Shown here piece after piece: positions 1 through 4,977 of a stretch of DNA of 5,427 bases. The stretch is taken from assembly GCA_016649455.1 (NCBI GenBank), contig JAENXO010000205.1:1-5427 (forward strand). Reading direction: 5' to 3'. Under the pieces are notes generated by a model, which was given only the letters and a program-made list of their open reading frames with translations, searched no databases and had not been told where the DNA came from. This stretch comes from Gemmatimonadota bacterium (GTDB taxonomy: Bacteria; Gemmatimonadota; Gemmatimonadetes; Palauibacterales; Palauibacteraceae). How positions within the stretch are numbered: the stretch's first letter is position 1; every line of letters begins with the position of its first letter. The position numbers and the translations under genes are program-made.

Positions 1-2
1 CG

Positions 3-179
3 GGTGGATTCGGCCCGCTGTCCGGCAGAATCTTCCGCATCGGCTGCATGGGGCACTCCTGCCGACCTGGAAACGTACTCGCACTGCTGCCGGCGCTTGC
101 CGAGGTGCTGGAAGGACAGGGCTTCACGGCCGACGTGGCCGGAGGACTCGCCGCGGCCCACGAGGCGATGAAGGGATGA
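3..179 (+). CDS. Class V PLP-dependent aminotransferase, C-terminal end (partial)
   Basis: Reading from base 3 gives 58 residues and a TGA stop; the gene begins left of the window. The visible part starts GGFGPLSGRIFRIGCMGHS, continues with 'RPGNVLALLPALAEVL' and ends 'AAHEAMKG'. The 'GPL.G.IFRIG.MG' stretch followed by a 'NVLALLPALAEVL' helix is typical of the C-terminal small domain of fold-type I class V aminotransferases, the alanine-glyoxylate / serine-pyruvate group. These use pyridoxal phosphate to move an amino group between alanine or serine and glyoxylate or pyruvate. The PLP lysine and catalytic core are outside the window, so substrate cannot be assigned; a phosphoserine aminotransferase or cysteine-desulfurase-like relative is less likely given the 'RIG.MG' motif. 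It is convergent with the permease gene that ends at 244. The family call is fairly secure, the exact reaction is not. Confidence 0.78.
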   Translation, partial: GGFGPLSGRIFRIGCMGHSCRPGNVLALLPALAEVLEGQGFTADVAGGLAAAHEAMKG

Positions 180-194
180 GGTCTTCTGGCTGAG

Positions 195-239
195 GAATCC
201 GGCCCCGGTCAGCCGTCGCTCCCCGTCCCTCCCGGATTC
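195..239. terminator. Inverted repeat in convergent gap, possible weak terminator
   Basis: GAATCCGG (195-202) and CCGGATTC (232-239) are perfect 8-base reverse complements separated by 29 C-rich bases. They lie in the 64-nt gap between the aminotransferase stop at 179 and the permease stop at 244, where a terminator serving both directions would be expected. The loop is long and neither side has a T-tract, so an intrinsic terminator is only a possibility. Confidence 0.33.
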
Positions 240-243
240 GATC

Positions 244-1569
244 TCAGTCGTCGGACCGGGATCGCCTCCAGGCCATCGCCACGTACACGGGAACGCCGGC
301 CATCAGGAGAAGGAATCCCCAGTAGACGACCTCGGCTCCCGCTCCACCGATCGCCCATAGAGAGTACGCGAATGCGAGGATGGCGATCCCTGCGGCGCGG
401 GCCATTCGCTCTCCCTCGAACGAGGAAGGATCGCGGAAGTAGAGCATCAGCTCGCTCAGAGAGCAGAGAGCGTAGGGGAACAGAGCGGTCAGCGTGGCGA
501 GGAGGATAATGAACGTGAACTGGTCCACCAGGGCCTCGGTGGTGTTCATCGCGAGGAGCAGCGTGACCAGCACGCTCGACACGATGAGCCCCGCCGCCGG
601 CGTGCCATGACGGGAGACCCGGCCGAACAGGGACGGGAACAGGCCGTCCCGGGCCGCCGCCTGCGGGATTCGACCCTGCAGCAGGATCCAGCCGTTCAGC
701 GCCCCGAAGCAGGAGATCACGGCCCCGGCGGCCACCAGCCAGCCGGCGCCTTCGCCCCACAGGATCCGCGCCGCATCGCCGAACGGCGCGCTAGACTGCG
801 CGAGGTCCGCCGGCGCGATCACGCCCATCACACCGACCGTGCTCACGATGTACACGACTGCGGCGAACAGCGTCCCGAGCACCGTGGCGCGCGGAATCGT
901 ACGCACCGGGTCCCGGACCTCGTCGGCCGGGACAGTTGCTGACTCGAATCCAAGGAATGCCCACAGGGTCAGGGCCGCGGTGGCCGTGATCGCCGAGAAC
1001 GGCGATCCTCCGGAGGCATTGAACGGGCGGAAGTGCCCGGGGTCGAGGTGAATCAGGCCGAACGTCCCCAGGGCGAGAAGTGGCAGGACCTTGAGGACGG
1101 TGGTTACGACCTGCACGGTGCCCGCCTTGCGAACTCCCGACACGTTGACCGCCGTGAGCAGCCACACCACGCCAATCGCGATGCCTGTCCCGAGCGCCCG
1201 ATTCGACGCGACCCCGGGAAAGAAGTAGGCGAGGTAACTCGTCATTGCCACGGCGATTGCCGCGTTCGCACACCAGATTGAGATCCAGTAGCCCCACGCG
1301 ACGAGGAAGCCGGCGAAGTCGCCGAACCCGGCCCTCGCGTAGACATACGGACCACCGGACCCCGGAACGCGCCGGCTGAGCCGCGCAAACACCAGTGCCA
1401 GCAGGGTCGCCCCGGCCGAAGTGAACAGCCAGCCGACGATACTGATTCCACCGAAGATCCCGAGCGCTGCGGGCAGGAGGAAGATCCCCGACCCGATCAT
1501 GTTTCCGACGACCAGCGCTCCTGCCATCCAGCCGCCCATGGCGGCGCGATCGCGCGCTGGCCCGGTCAC
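244..1569 (-). CDS. AdiC/CadB-like basic amino acid (arginine-type) exchanger, APC superfamily
   Basis: This is a 441-residue inner-membrane transporter of the APC superfamily, with about 12 hydrophobic segments. It resembles E. coli AdiC (arginine/agmatine antiporter, 445 aa) along its whole length. From the GTG start the landmarks fall one residue after their AdiC counterparts, as I recall that sequence: N23 and 'GSGIFLLP' (26-33) in helix 1, Y75 in 'GGPYVYAR', Y94 and N102 in helix 3, W203 and E209 in 'LWAFLGFESATVPADEV', and W294 in 'FGALNGWILLQG'. In AdiC these positions bind arginine (N22, S26, N101, W202, W293) or affect pH gating (Y74, E208), so a cationic amino acid or polyamine is the likely substrate. 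The GTG at 1569 lies one base after the lipoprotein stop, which suggests translational coupling, and it gives an N-terminus matching AdiC in length. An ATG at 1614 would add 15 residues overlapping the upstream gene; an ATG at 1539 would trim the N-terminus. Neither alternative nor the GTG has a strong Shine-Dalgarno sequence. Exact substrate and exchange mode are inferred. Confidence 0.9.
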   Translation of the reverse strand: MTGPARDRAAMGGWMAGALVVGNMIGSGIFLLPAALGIFGGISIVGWLFTSAGATLLALVFARLSRRVPGSGGPYVYARAGFGDFAGFLVAWGYWISIWCANAAIAVAMTSYLAYFFPGVASNRALGTGIAIGVVWLLTAVNVSGVRKAGTVQVVTTVLKVLPLLALGTFGLIHLDPGHFRPFNASGGSPFSAITATAALTLWAFLGFESATVPADEVRDPVRTIPRATVLGTLFAAVVYIVSTVGVMGVIAPADLAQSSAPFGDAARILWGEGAGWLVAAGAVISCFGALNGWILLQGRIPQAAARDGLFPSLFGRVSRHGTPAAGLIVSSVLVTLLLAMNTTEALVDQFTFIILLATLTALFPYALCSLSELMLYFRDPSSFEGERMARAAGIAILAFAYSLWAIGGAGAEVVYWGFLLLMAGVPVYVAMAWRRSRSDD

Positions 1570-1570
1570 T

Positions 1571-2071
1571 TCAGCTCGTCGGGTTCTGCAGGAACAGGTG
1601 CGTCCAGCGACCATCCACCAGGCCTACTCCGTGGTGCGTGAAGGAGCAGTTCTCGATGTTCGCCCTGTGCCCCGGGCTGTTGATCCACATGTCGAAAACC
1701 GTACTTCCGCTGCTGGTACCGTAGGCGATGTTCTCCCCGGCCACCCCGCTCCAGTCGACTCCGGCGGCATGCATCCGGTCGAACGGAGACTCGCCATCGG
1801 GATTCGTGTGCGAAAAGAAGTCACGATCCCGCATGTCGGTACTATGGGCCACGGCCACGTTCGCGGCGCCGGTGTGCCAGGCCAGCGAACTGCATCCTTG
1901 CCCGCCCCGTTGATCGTTCACCAGGTCGACCAGCTGAACGACTTCCGCGGCCGTCGCGGGTGGAGGATTGCCAGAAATTCCGGGCTCGAACGGGGTCGCG
2001 TCATCGCCACTGCACGCCGTAGCGAGTGTGCAGGCCAGCACGGCAAGCACCGTGCGAAGATACGTCGGCAC
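1571..2071 (-). CDS. CAP/SCP-domain (YkwD-like) exported lipoprotein
   Basis: This 166-residue protein starts with a short signal peptide ending in 'LATAC', with lipid-attachment Cys20 followed by SGDD. The lipobox is slightly atypical because Ala is at -3. After a low-complexity linker (about 21-40, 'GNPPPAT') comes one CAP/SCP domain (about 45-160) of the bacterial YkwD type. Family signatures are 'LVNDQR' (50-55), H76 in 'VAHSTDM', 'FFSHTNPDGESPFDRM' (85-100), 'GENIAYG' with E113, 'NSPGHRANI' with H135, and 'HHGVGL'. H76, E113 and H135 are the polar residues that commonly line the CAP cavity. Cys60 and Cys142 sit where related secreted proteins often have a disulfide. CAP proteins are found widely outside the cell, but the biochemical role of the bacterial ones is mostly unknown, so none is assigned. 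The GTG start is supported by a strong GAGGAGG at 2082-2076. It is the third of four same-strand genes, with its stop one base before the exchanger start. Confidence 0.9.
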   Translation of the reverse strand: MPTYLRTVLAVLACTLATACSGDDATPFEPGISGNPPPATAAEVVQLVDLVNDQRGGQGCSSLAWHTGAANVAVAHSTDMRDRDFFSHTNPDGESPFDRMHAAGVDWSGVAGENIAYGTSSGSTVFDMWINSPGHRANIENCSFTHHGVGLVDGRWTHLFLQNPTS

Positions 2072-2075
2072 GTGT

Positions 2076-2082
2076 CCTCCTC
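2076..2082 (-). promoter_or_regulatory. Strong Shine-Dalgarno for the CAP lipoprotein
   Basis: The minus strand reads GAGGAGG, then ACAC, then GTG at 2071-2069. This near-perfect ribosome binding site fixes the unusual GTG as the start of the CAP-domain lipoprotein and places the signal peptide correctly in frame. Confidence 0.8.
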
Positions 2083-2103
2083 AGTTCCGATTCGAGATGC
2101 GCC

Positions 2104-2125
2104 GGATGCGCCCGAAGGCGCACCC
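2104..2125 (-). terminator. UUCG-capped stem-loop between two lipoprotein genes
   Basis: Read on the minus strand, GGGTGCGCC, TTCG, GGCGCATCC forms a 9-bp stem with one G-U pair, closed by C-UUCG-G, the exceptionally stable tetraloop. It sits in the 88-nt gap between the DUF4377/META stop (2160) and the CAP gene start (2071). No U-tract follows, so it may be a partial terminator, an RNA-stability or processing element, or a factor-dependent terminator. On the plus strand the loop would be CGAA with a mismatch in place of the G-U pair, so the minus-strand transcript is the better fit. Confidence 0.5.
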
Positions 2126-2159
2126 GCTCGCAAGTCCCGGTCCGGAGCGAAGGAGTGAA

Positions 2160-2921
2160 TCAGGCGCCTGCCTCGTCGCCCGCGTTATCGAACGTGGCGA
2201 GCAGCATTTCATCCGCGCCGTACAGCTCGAGCGTCGTGCCATCACGCACGTACACACCCTCCACGGCTTCGAGCGTCTTCAGGGTCAGTGTCTCGACCTC
2301 CATTACCGGCGGCGGGCACATCTTCCGCGTTCCTGCCAGGGGACCGAACGAGAGAGAGTGACCACCCTCGATGGCGTACGTCCCCGCGTACTGATTGCAG
2401 CCGGACGAACCACCGACCTGTCCGTCTTCCGTGAACGCGATCGTCACTCCCCCGCCGTCATCGGCCAGGGCTTCGAGCCCCGGCACCGGGTCGACGCCAG
2501 CCGCAGCCACGACGTCGGCTGAGAAGGAAGCGAGCTTCCACTCGCCGACGATGAGATCGGCTCCGGCTCCCGCCTCGCTCGACATCGGAGTCCTGGACAC
2601 GACTTCCTCCAGGATGTAGCGAATCGAAGACGCGTCCTGCGGCGGATTGTCGACCTTCTCCGTGCGGACGGTGAGCTGGTAGTCGAAACCCGGCTCGTAG
2701 TCGAAGCCTTCTATCTGGCTGTAGAACATCGTCCACTCGGCGTCGGGCGTTTCGCGGACGAGCATGCACTCCATCGGACCCACGCCCACGCAGTCCGCCA
2801 GGTGGTGCGCTACGTACAGGGTCTTCGTGTTGGCGGAGTCCGCCGAGTCGTCCCCACTGCAGCCACCGGCCAGCGCGGCGGCGGCAAACAGGGTGAGGCC
2901 GGCTTTCATTCTTTTCGTCAC
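2160..2921 (-). CDS. Lipoprotein with DUF4377 and META (HslJ-like) domains
   Basis: Read from the GTG at 2921, this is a 253-residue exported lipoprotein: a basic start 'TKRMKAG', a hydrophobic Ala/Leu stretch, then 'LAGGC' with lipid-attachment Cys21 and an acidic 'SGDDSAD' tail, suggesting outer-membrane or periplasmic-face anchoring. Residues about 35-110 match DUF4377: 'LYVAHHLADCVGVGPMECMLV', a tryptophan, 'IEGFDYEPGFDYQLTVR' and 'ILEEVVSRTP'. Its two cysteines (44, 52) probably pair. Residues about 123-245 match a META domain, the fold of HslJ: 'VGEWKLASF', 'FTEDGQVGGSSGCNQYAGTY' with Cys175, 'LAGTRKMCPPPVMEVE' with Cys202, and 'YVRDGTTLELYG'. META proteins in other bacteria have been tied to heat-shock or novobiocin phenotypes, but no reaction is known and none is claimed here. 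The GTG has AGGAG 8 nt upstream; an ATG five codons in (2909) is a fallback, and a longer frame from 3014 would overlap the upstream gene and spoil the signal peptide. It begins 26 bases after the hydrolase stop, so co-transcription is likely. Confidence 0.87.
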   Translation of the reverse strand: MTKRMKAGLTLFAAAALAGGCSGDDSADSANTKTLYVAHHLADCVGVGPMECMLVRETPDAEWTMFYSQIEGFDYEPGFDYQLTVRTEKVDNPPQDASSIRYILEEVVSRTPMSSEAGAGADLIVGEWKLASFSADVVAAAGVDPVPGLEALADDGGGVTIAFTEDGQVGGSSGCNQYAGTYAIEGGHSLSFGPLAGTRKMCPPPVMEVETLTLKTLEAVEGVYVRDGTTLELYGADEMLLATFDNAGDEAGA

Positions 2922-2929
2922 TGTACAGG

Positions 2930-2934
2930 CTCCT
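2930..2934 (-). promoter_or_regulatory. Shine-Dalgarno deciding the DUF4377/META start
   Basis: The minus strand reads AGGAG, then 8 bases, then GTG (2921-2919). This favours the GTG over the ATG at 2909, which has only a weak A-rich upstream stretch. The site lies inside a short dyad (ACAGG, CT, CCTGT, 2925-2936). Confidence 0.6.
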
Positions 2935-2946
2935 GTCTGTTCTGTA

Positions 2947-3831
2947 TCAACTTCCAGTCGGCATCCGCACCAGCGGTCTCGTGAGACAAGTCGGCCCGCC
3001 CGAGCCCCTGCCACTGATCTCGACGCCCGTGTACTCGATCACCTCGATGCCCGAGCGTTCGATGCGTCGGCGCGTAGCCGGGTTTCCCTTCAGCAGCACG
3101 CACCGACCCGGTTCCAGGACCAGTGCATTGCAGCCCATAGTGTCGAATTCGTCGTCCGGCACTTCGACGAGAACGAATCCACGCTCGAGCAGAGCATTTC
3201 GGAACGGCACCGGCAACACGGGAGAGTATACGAGGGCAACGGCATGGTCCAGAGGACTGAACATCGACATCAGGTGAAACACGTCCTGCGGGCCACGCCA
3301 GTGGGGCAGTGGCACCACGATCAGCTCGTCGATCCGGTCGGCCAGCAGGGCACGAAGCTGCTCGATACCAGCCTTGTTGGTCCGATACCCGAGTCCGGCG
3401 ACGAGCGTTCGTTCGTCGAGCCATGCGACGTCCCCGCCCTCCAGCCTGCCGTCTTTTTCGATGGCTCCGAGAACGGGAATTCCAAGGCGCTCGTATGCTT
3501 CCCCCTGCGCCCGCGGCTCGGCTGCCCTGGCGGGCTTTCCCATCCGGCACAGGATCGCGCCGTCCCGACAGATGACCGAAGCGTCCCGCGGATACAGCGA
3601 GTCCATTCCGAGCGCTGAGTCGTGTTCGAGAAACAGGACCTCGGCGCCGGCTTCCCTGAGGATCCCGACGAACGCTTCGTGCTCCGCTTTGGCCGCCGCA
3701 ATGTCCGGAGCGCCGTGGTACCCGAGAGCGCGCCACGACTCGTGAACGATCGCAGGGCTGACGAACGCATCCTCCGGCCGACGGACCAGCACGCGGCGCA
3801 GGGAATCGACGTCGGATTGCAGTGTCAGCAT
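2947..3831 (-). CDS. Guanidino-modifying hydrolase, DDAH / arginine deiminase-like
   Basis: From the ATG at 3831 this is a 294-residue cytoplasmic protein of the amidinotransferase/DDAH family (pentein fold), with no signal peptide. Such enzymes attack the guanidino carbon of arginine-like substrates through a cysteine; DDAH makes citrulline plus dimethylamine from dimethylarginine, and arginine deiminase makes citrulline plus ammonia. Visible landmarks: N-terminal 'LRRVLVRRPEDAF' (11-23), 'DSLYPRDASV' with D83, 'LEGGDV' (130-135, E131 and D134), His186 in 'DVFHLMSMFSPLD', 'MGCNALVLEPGRCVLLKGNP' (232-251), and the C-terminal nucleophile Cys282 in 'GGPTCLTRPL'. All expected catalytic residues are present, so it should be active. 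Substrate is not decided by sequence: dimethylarginine, arginine, or arginine dihydrolase chemistry giving ornithine are all possible. The frame stays open for 260 more codons upstream, but most of that is antisense to proline dehydrogenase. An in-frame ATG at 3924 would add 31 residues; the 3831 start matches the usual family N-terminus although its ribosome site is weak. It leads the four-gene minus-strand run and is divergent from proline dehydrogenase. Confidence 0.87.
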   Translation of the reverse strand: MLTLQSDVDSLRRVLVRRPEDAFVSPAIVHESWRALGYHGAPDIAAAKAEHEAFVGILREAGAEVLFLEHDSALGMDSLYPRDASVICRDGAILCRMGKPARAAEPRAQGEAYERLGIPVLGAIEKDGRLEGGDVAWLDERTLVAGLGYRTNKAGIEQLRALLADRIDELIVVPLPHWRGPQDVFHLMSMFSPLDHAVALVYSPVLPVPFRNALLERGFVLVEVPDDEFDTMGCNALVLEPGRCVLLKGNPATRRRIERSGIEVIEYTGVEISGRGSGGPTCLTRPLVRMPTGS

Positions 3832-3897
3832 CGGAAGCTCGCTGGCCGGTTGTTCGAACCATCCCTTCCCGGGCGCCGGCGACCCCGCCTGCCTACA

Positions 3898-3912
3898 TTC
3901 GGCCGGACCGAA
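3898..3912. promoter_or_regulatory. Near-perfect palindrome, candidate operator
   Basis: TTCGGCCGGACCGAA has 5-base outer arms TTCGG/CCGAA that pair perfectly, plus one more inner pair around the central G, leaving a single mismatched pair. It lies midway between the two divergent genes and just upstream of the weak plus-strand -10. Its size and symmetry suit a dimeric repressor or activator, but short GC-rich palindromes also arise by chance in such DNA. Confidence 0.35.
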
Positions 3913-3946
3913 AACCGGGAGCATAGCCGGTAAGATACTACTGACT

Positions 3947-3951
3947 GGAGG
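3947..3951 (+). promoter_or_regulatory. Shine-Dalgarno for proline dehydrogenase
   Basis: GGAGG is followed by 6 bases and then ATG at 3958. This is a strong site with ideal spacing and fixes the start of the proline dehydrogenase. Confidence 0.8.
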
Positions 3952-3957
3952 ACACGT

Positions 3958-4890
3958 ATGGGTCTGGCTCGCCACCTGCTGCTTCGCGGCTCGGAAAGCC
4001 GCTGGCTGGGTGAACGACTGGCTCACCGTCCGTTCGTCCACCGGGCGGTCAGGCGCTTCATGCCCGGCGAGGAGCTGGACGATGCGATCGAGGCGGCCCG
4101 CGGACTCGCCACACGCAGCCTGGCCACAGTCCTCACGCAGCTGGGGGAGAACGTCAGTTCGGCAGAAGAAACAGTCGGAGTAGCCACGGCATACGGGCGT
4201 GCCCTCCTGGCGATAGTCGCCGCCGGGCTGGACACGGACCTGTCGGTAAAGGCCACCCACCTCGGGCTGGATCTGGGAGAGCAACTCGCGTTCGACAACC
4301 TGGACCGGCTGCTTGCCGACGCCGGCGCGGCCGGTCGACTGGTCGCGCTGGACATGGAAGCGACGGGCTACGTGAATCGAACGCTGGACCTGTACCGGGC
4401 GCTGCGGGCACGGCACGAGAATGCCGGCATCTGCCTGCAGGCATATCTGTTCAGGACGGAGGCGGACCTCGACTCGCTGCTGGAACTCGGACCGATGGTG
4501 CGACTGGTCAAGGGAGCGTACAACGAGCCGGCGGACGTCGCCTTCCCCCGAAAGGCGGACGTGGATCTGAATTACCTGCTGCTCGCCGATCGACTCCTGG
4601 AAGCGCGACAATCAGACCCGCGGGTCCGTATCGCGTTCGGGACACATGACGAGCGCATGATTGAGAGCATCATCCGCCGCGTGGATGAGATGGGCCTGCC
4701 GCCCGACGCGTGCGAATTCCAACTGCTGTACGGTATCGGTCGTGATCTGCAGCTGCGTCTGGCTGCCGCCGGACACCCTGTCAGGGTGCTGATAAGCTAC
4801 GGATCACGCTGGTTTCCGTGGTACATGCGCCGGCTGGCTGAGCGGCCCGCCAACGTGGGATTCGTGCTGCGGAGCATGGCCCGGAACTGA
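3958..4890 (+). CDS. Monofunctional proline dehydrogenase (FAD)
   Basis: This 310-residue enzyme oxidises L-proline to 1-pyrroline-5-carboxylate, passing electrons through FAD to the membrane quinone pool; it is the first step of proline breakdown to glutamate. Length and motifs match the one-domain PRODH enzymes of Thermus, Deinococcus and Bacillus (putB/fadM type) rather than the long fused PutA. Landmarks along the beta/alpha barrel: 'LTQLGENV' (59-66), 'SVKATHLGLD' with K98, 'ALDMEATGY' with D132, 'LQAYLFRTEADL' (160-171), 'VRLVKGAYNEP' with R182 and K185, 'FGTHDERMI' with H230, 'CEFQLLYGI' (252-260), and the C-terminal 'SYGSRWFPWYMRRLAERPAN' (280-299). In that last block Y289, R291, R292 and E295 correspond to the substrate-carboxylate and gating residues of the family. 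All signatures are intact, so it should be functional. The partner P5C dehydrogenase is not in the window. The start is set by GGAGG six bases upstream. It is divergent from the guanidino hydrolase and ends before a strong hairpin. Confidence 0.95.
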   Translation: MGLARHLLLRGSESRWLGERLAHRPFVHRAVRRFMPGEELDDAIEAARGLATRSLATVLTQLGENVSSAEETVGVATAYGRALLAIVAAGLDTDLSVKATHLGLDLGEQLAFDNLDRLLADAGAAGRLVALDMEATGYVNRTLDLYRALRARHENAGICLQAYLFRTEADLDSLLELGPMVRLVKGAYNEPADVAFPRKADVDLNYLLLADRLLEARQSDPRVRIAFGTHDERMIESIIRRVDEMGLPPDACEFQLLYGIGRDLQLRLAAAGHPVRVLISYGSRWFPWYMRRLAERPANVGFVLRSMARN

Positions 4891-4930
4891 ATGCGTGTGT
4901 GGTTGGCCCGCTGCACTATCCCCGGATGCA

Positions 4931-4958
4931 CGAAGGGTCGCCCCGAGGCGACCCTTCG
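4931..4958. terminator. Perfect 12-bp hairpin, bidirectional terminator candidate
   Basis: CGAAGGGTCGCC (4931-4942), loop CCGA, then GGCGACCCTTCG (4947-4958) is a flawless GC-rich stem with a 4-base loop. It lies in the 87-nt gap between the convergent proline dehydrogenase (stop 4888-4890) and the exported helical protein (stop 4978), where it can serve both. Neither strand has a T-tract after the stem, so termination may need a factor or be of the U-tract-less type. Confidence 0.75.
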
Positions 4959-4977
4959 GACATCACTGTGACCGTCG

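Larger units (their letters stand above)
3832..3957. promoter_or_regulatory. Divergent promoter region, hydrolase / proline dehydrogenase
   Basis: These 126 bases separate the two divergent starts and should hold both promoters. For the plus strand, TAAGAT at 3931-3936 is a plausible -10 (4 of 6 match to TATAAT), but no good -35 lies 16-18 bases upstream. For the minus strand, TATGCT around 3926-3921 is a similarly weak -10 candidate. A palindrome at 3898-3912 is listed separately. The region is presumed regulatory by position; the individual boxes are weak. Confidence 0.45.

Noticed and set aside
209..760. Minus-strand 183-codon open frame within the exchanger gene
   Set aside because: It overlaps the transmembrane protein in a different frame, is Arg/Pro/Gly-rich, and lacks any family signature.
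1421..2158. Plus-strand 245-codon open frame opposite the CAP lipoprotein
   Set aside because: Composition is Arg/Pro/Ala-rich with no recognisable domain, and the opposite strand carries a clear CAP/SCP protein with a strong ribosome site.
2764..3618. Plus-strand 284-codon open frame opposite the hydrolase and DUF4377/META genes
   Set aside because: It spans the junction of two convincing minus-strand genes, has a low-complexity shadow composition, and shows no motif or ribosome site.
2918..3862. Minus-strand 314-codon open frame overlapping the hydrolase in another frame
   Set aside because: It is extremely Arg/Gly/Ser-rich and runs through the entire hydrolase coding region, whose catalytic motifs are all in the other frame.
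4023..4355. Minus-strand 110-codon open frame opposite proline dehydrogenase
   Set aside because: Ser/Ala/Arg-rich shadow of the conserved proline dehydrogenase; no independent support.
3832..4611. Upstream 260-codon extension of the guanidino hydrolase reading frame (minus strand)
   Set aside because: Most of it (3958-4611) is antisense to the well-supported proline dehydrogenase, shows no domain features, and the hydrolase family N-terminus begins at 3831. It is an open frame produced by GC-rich codon bias.
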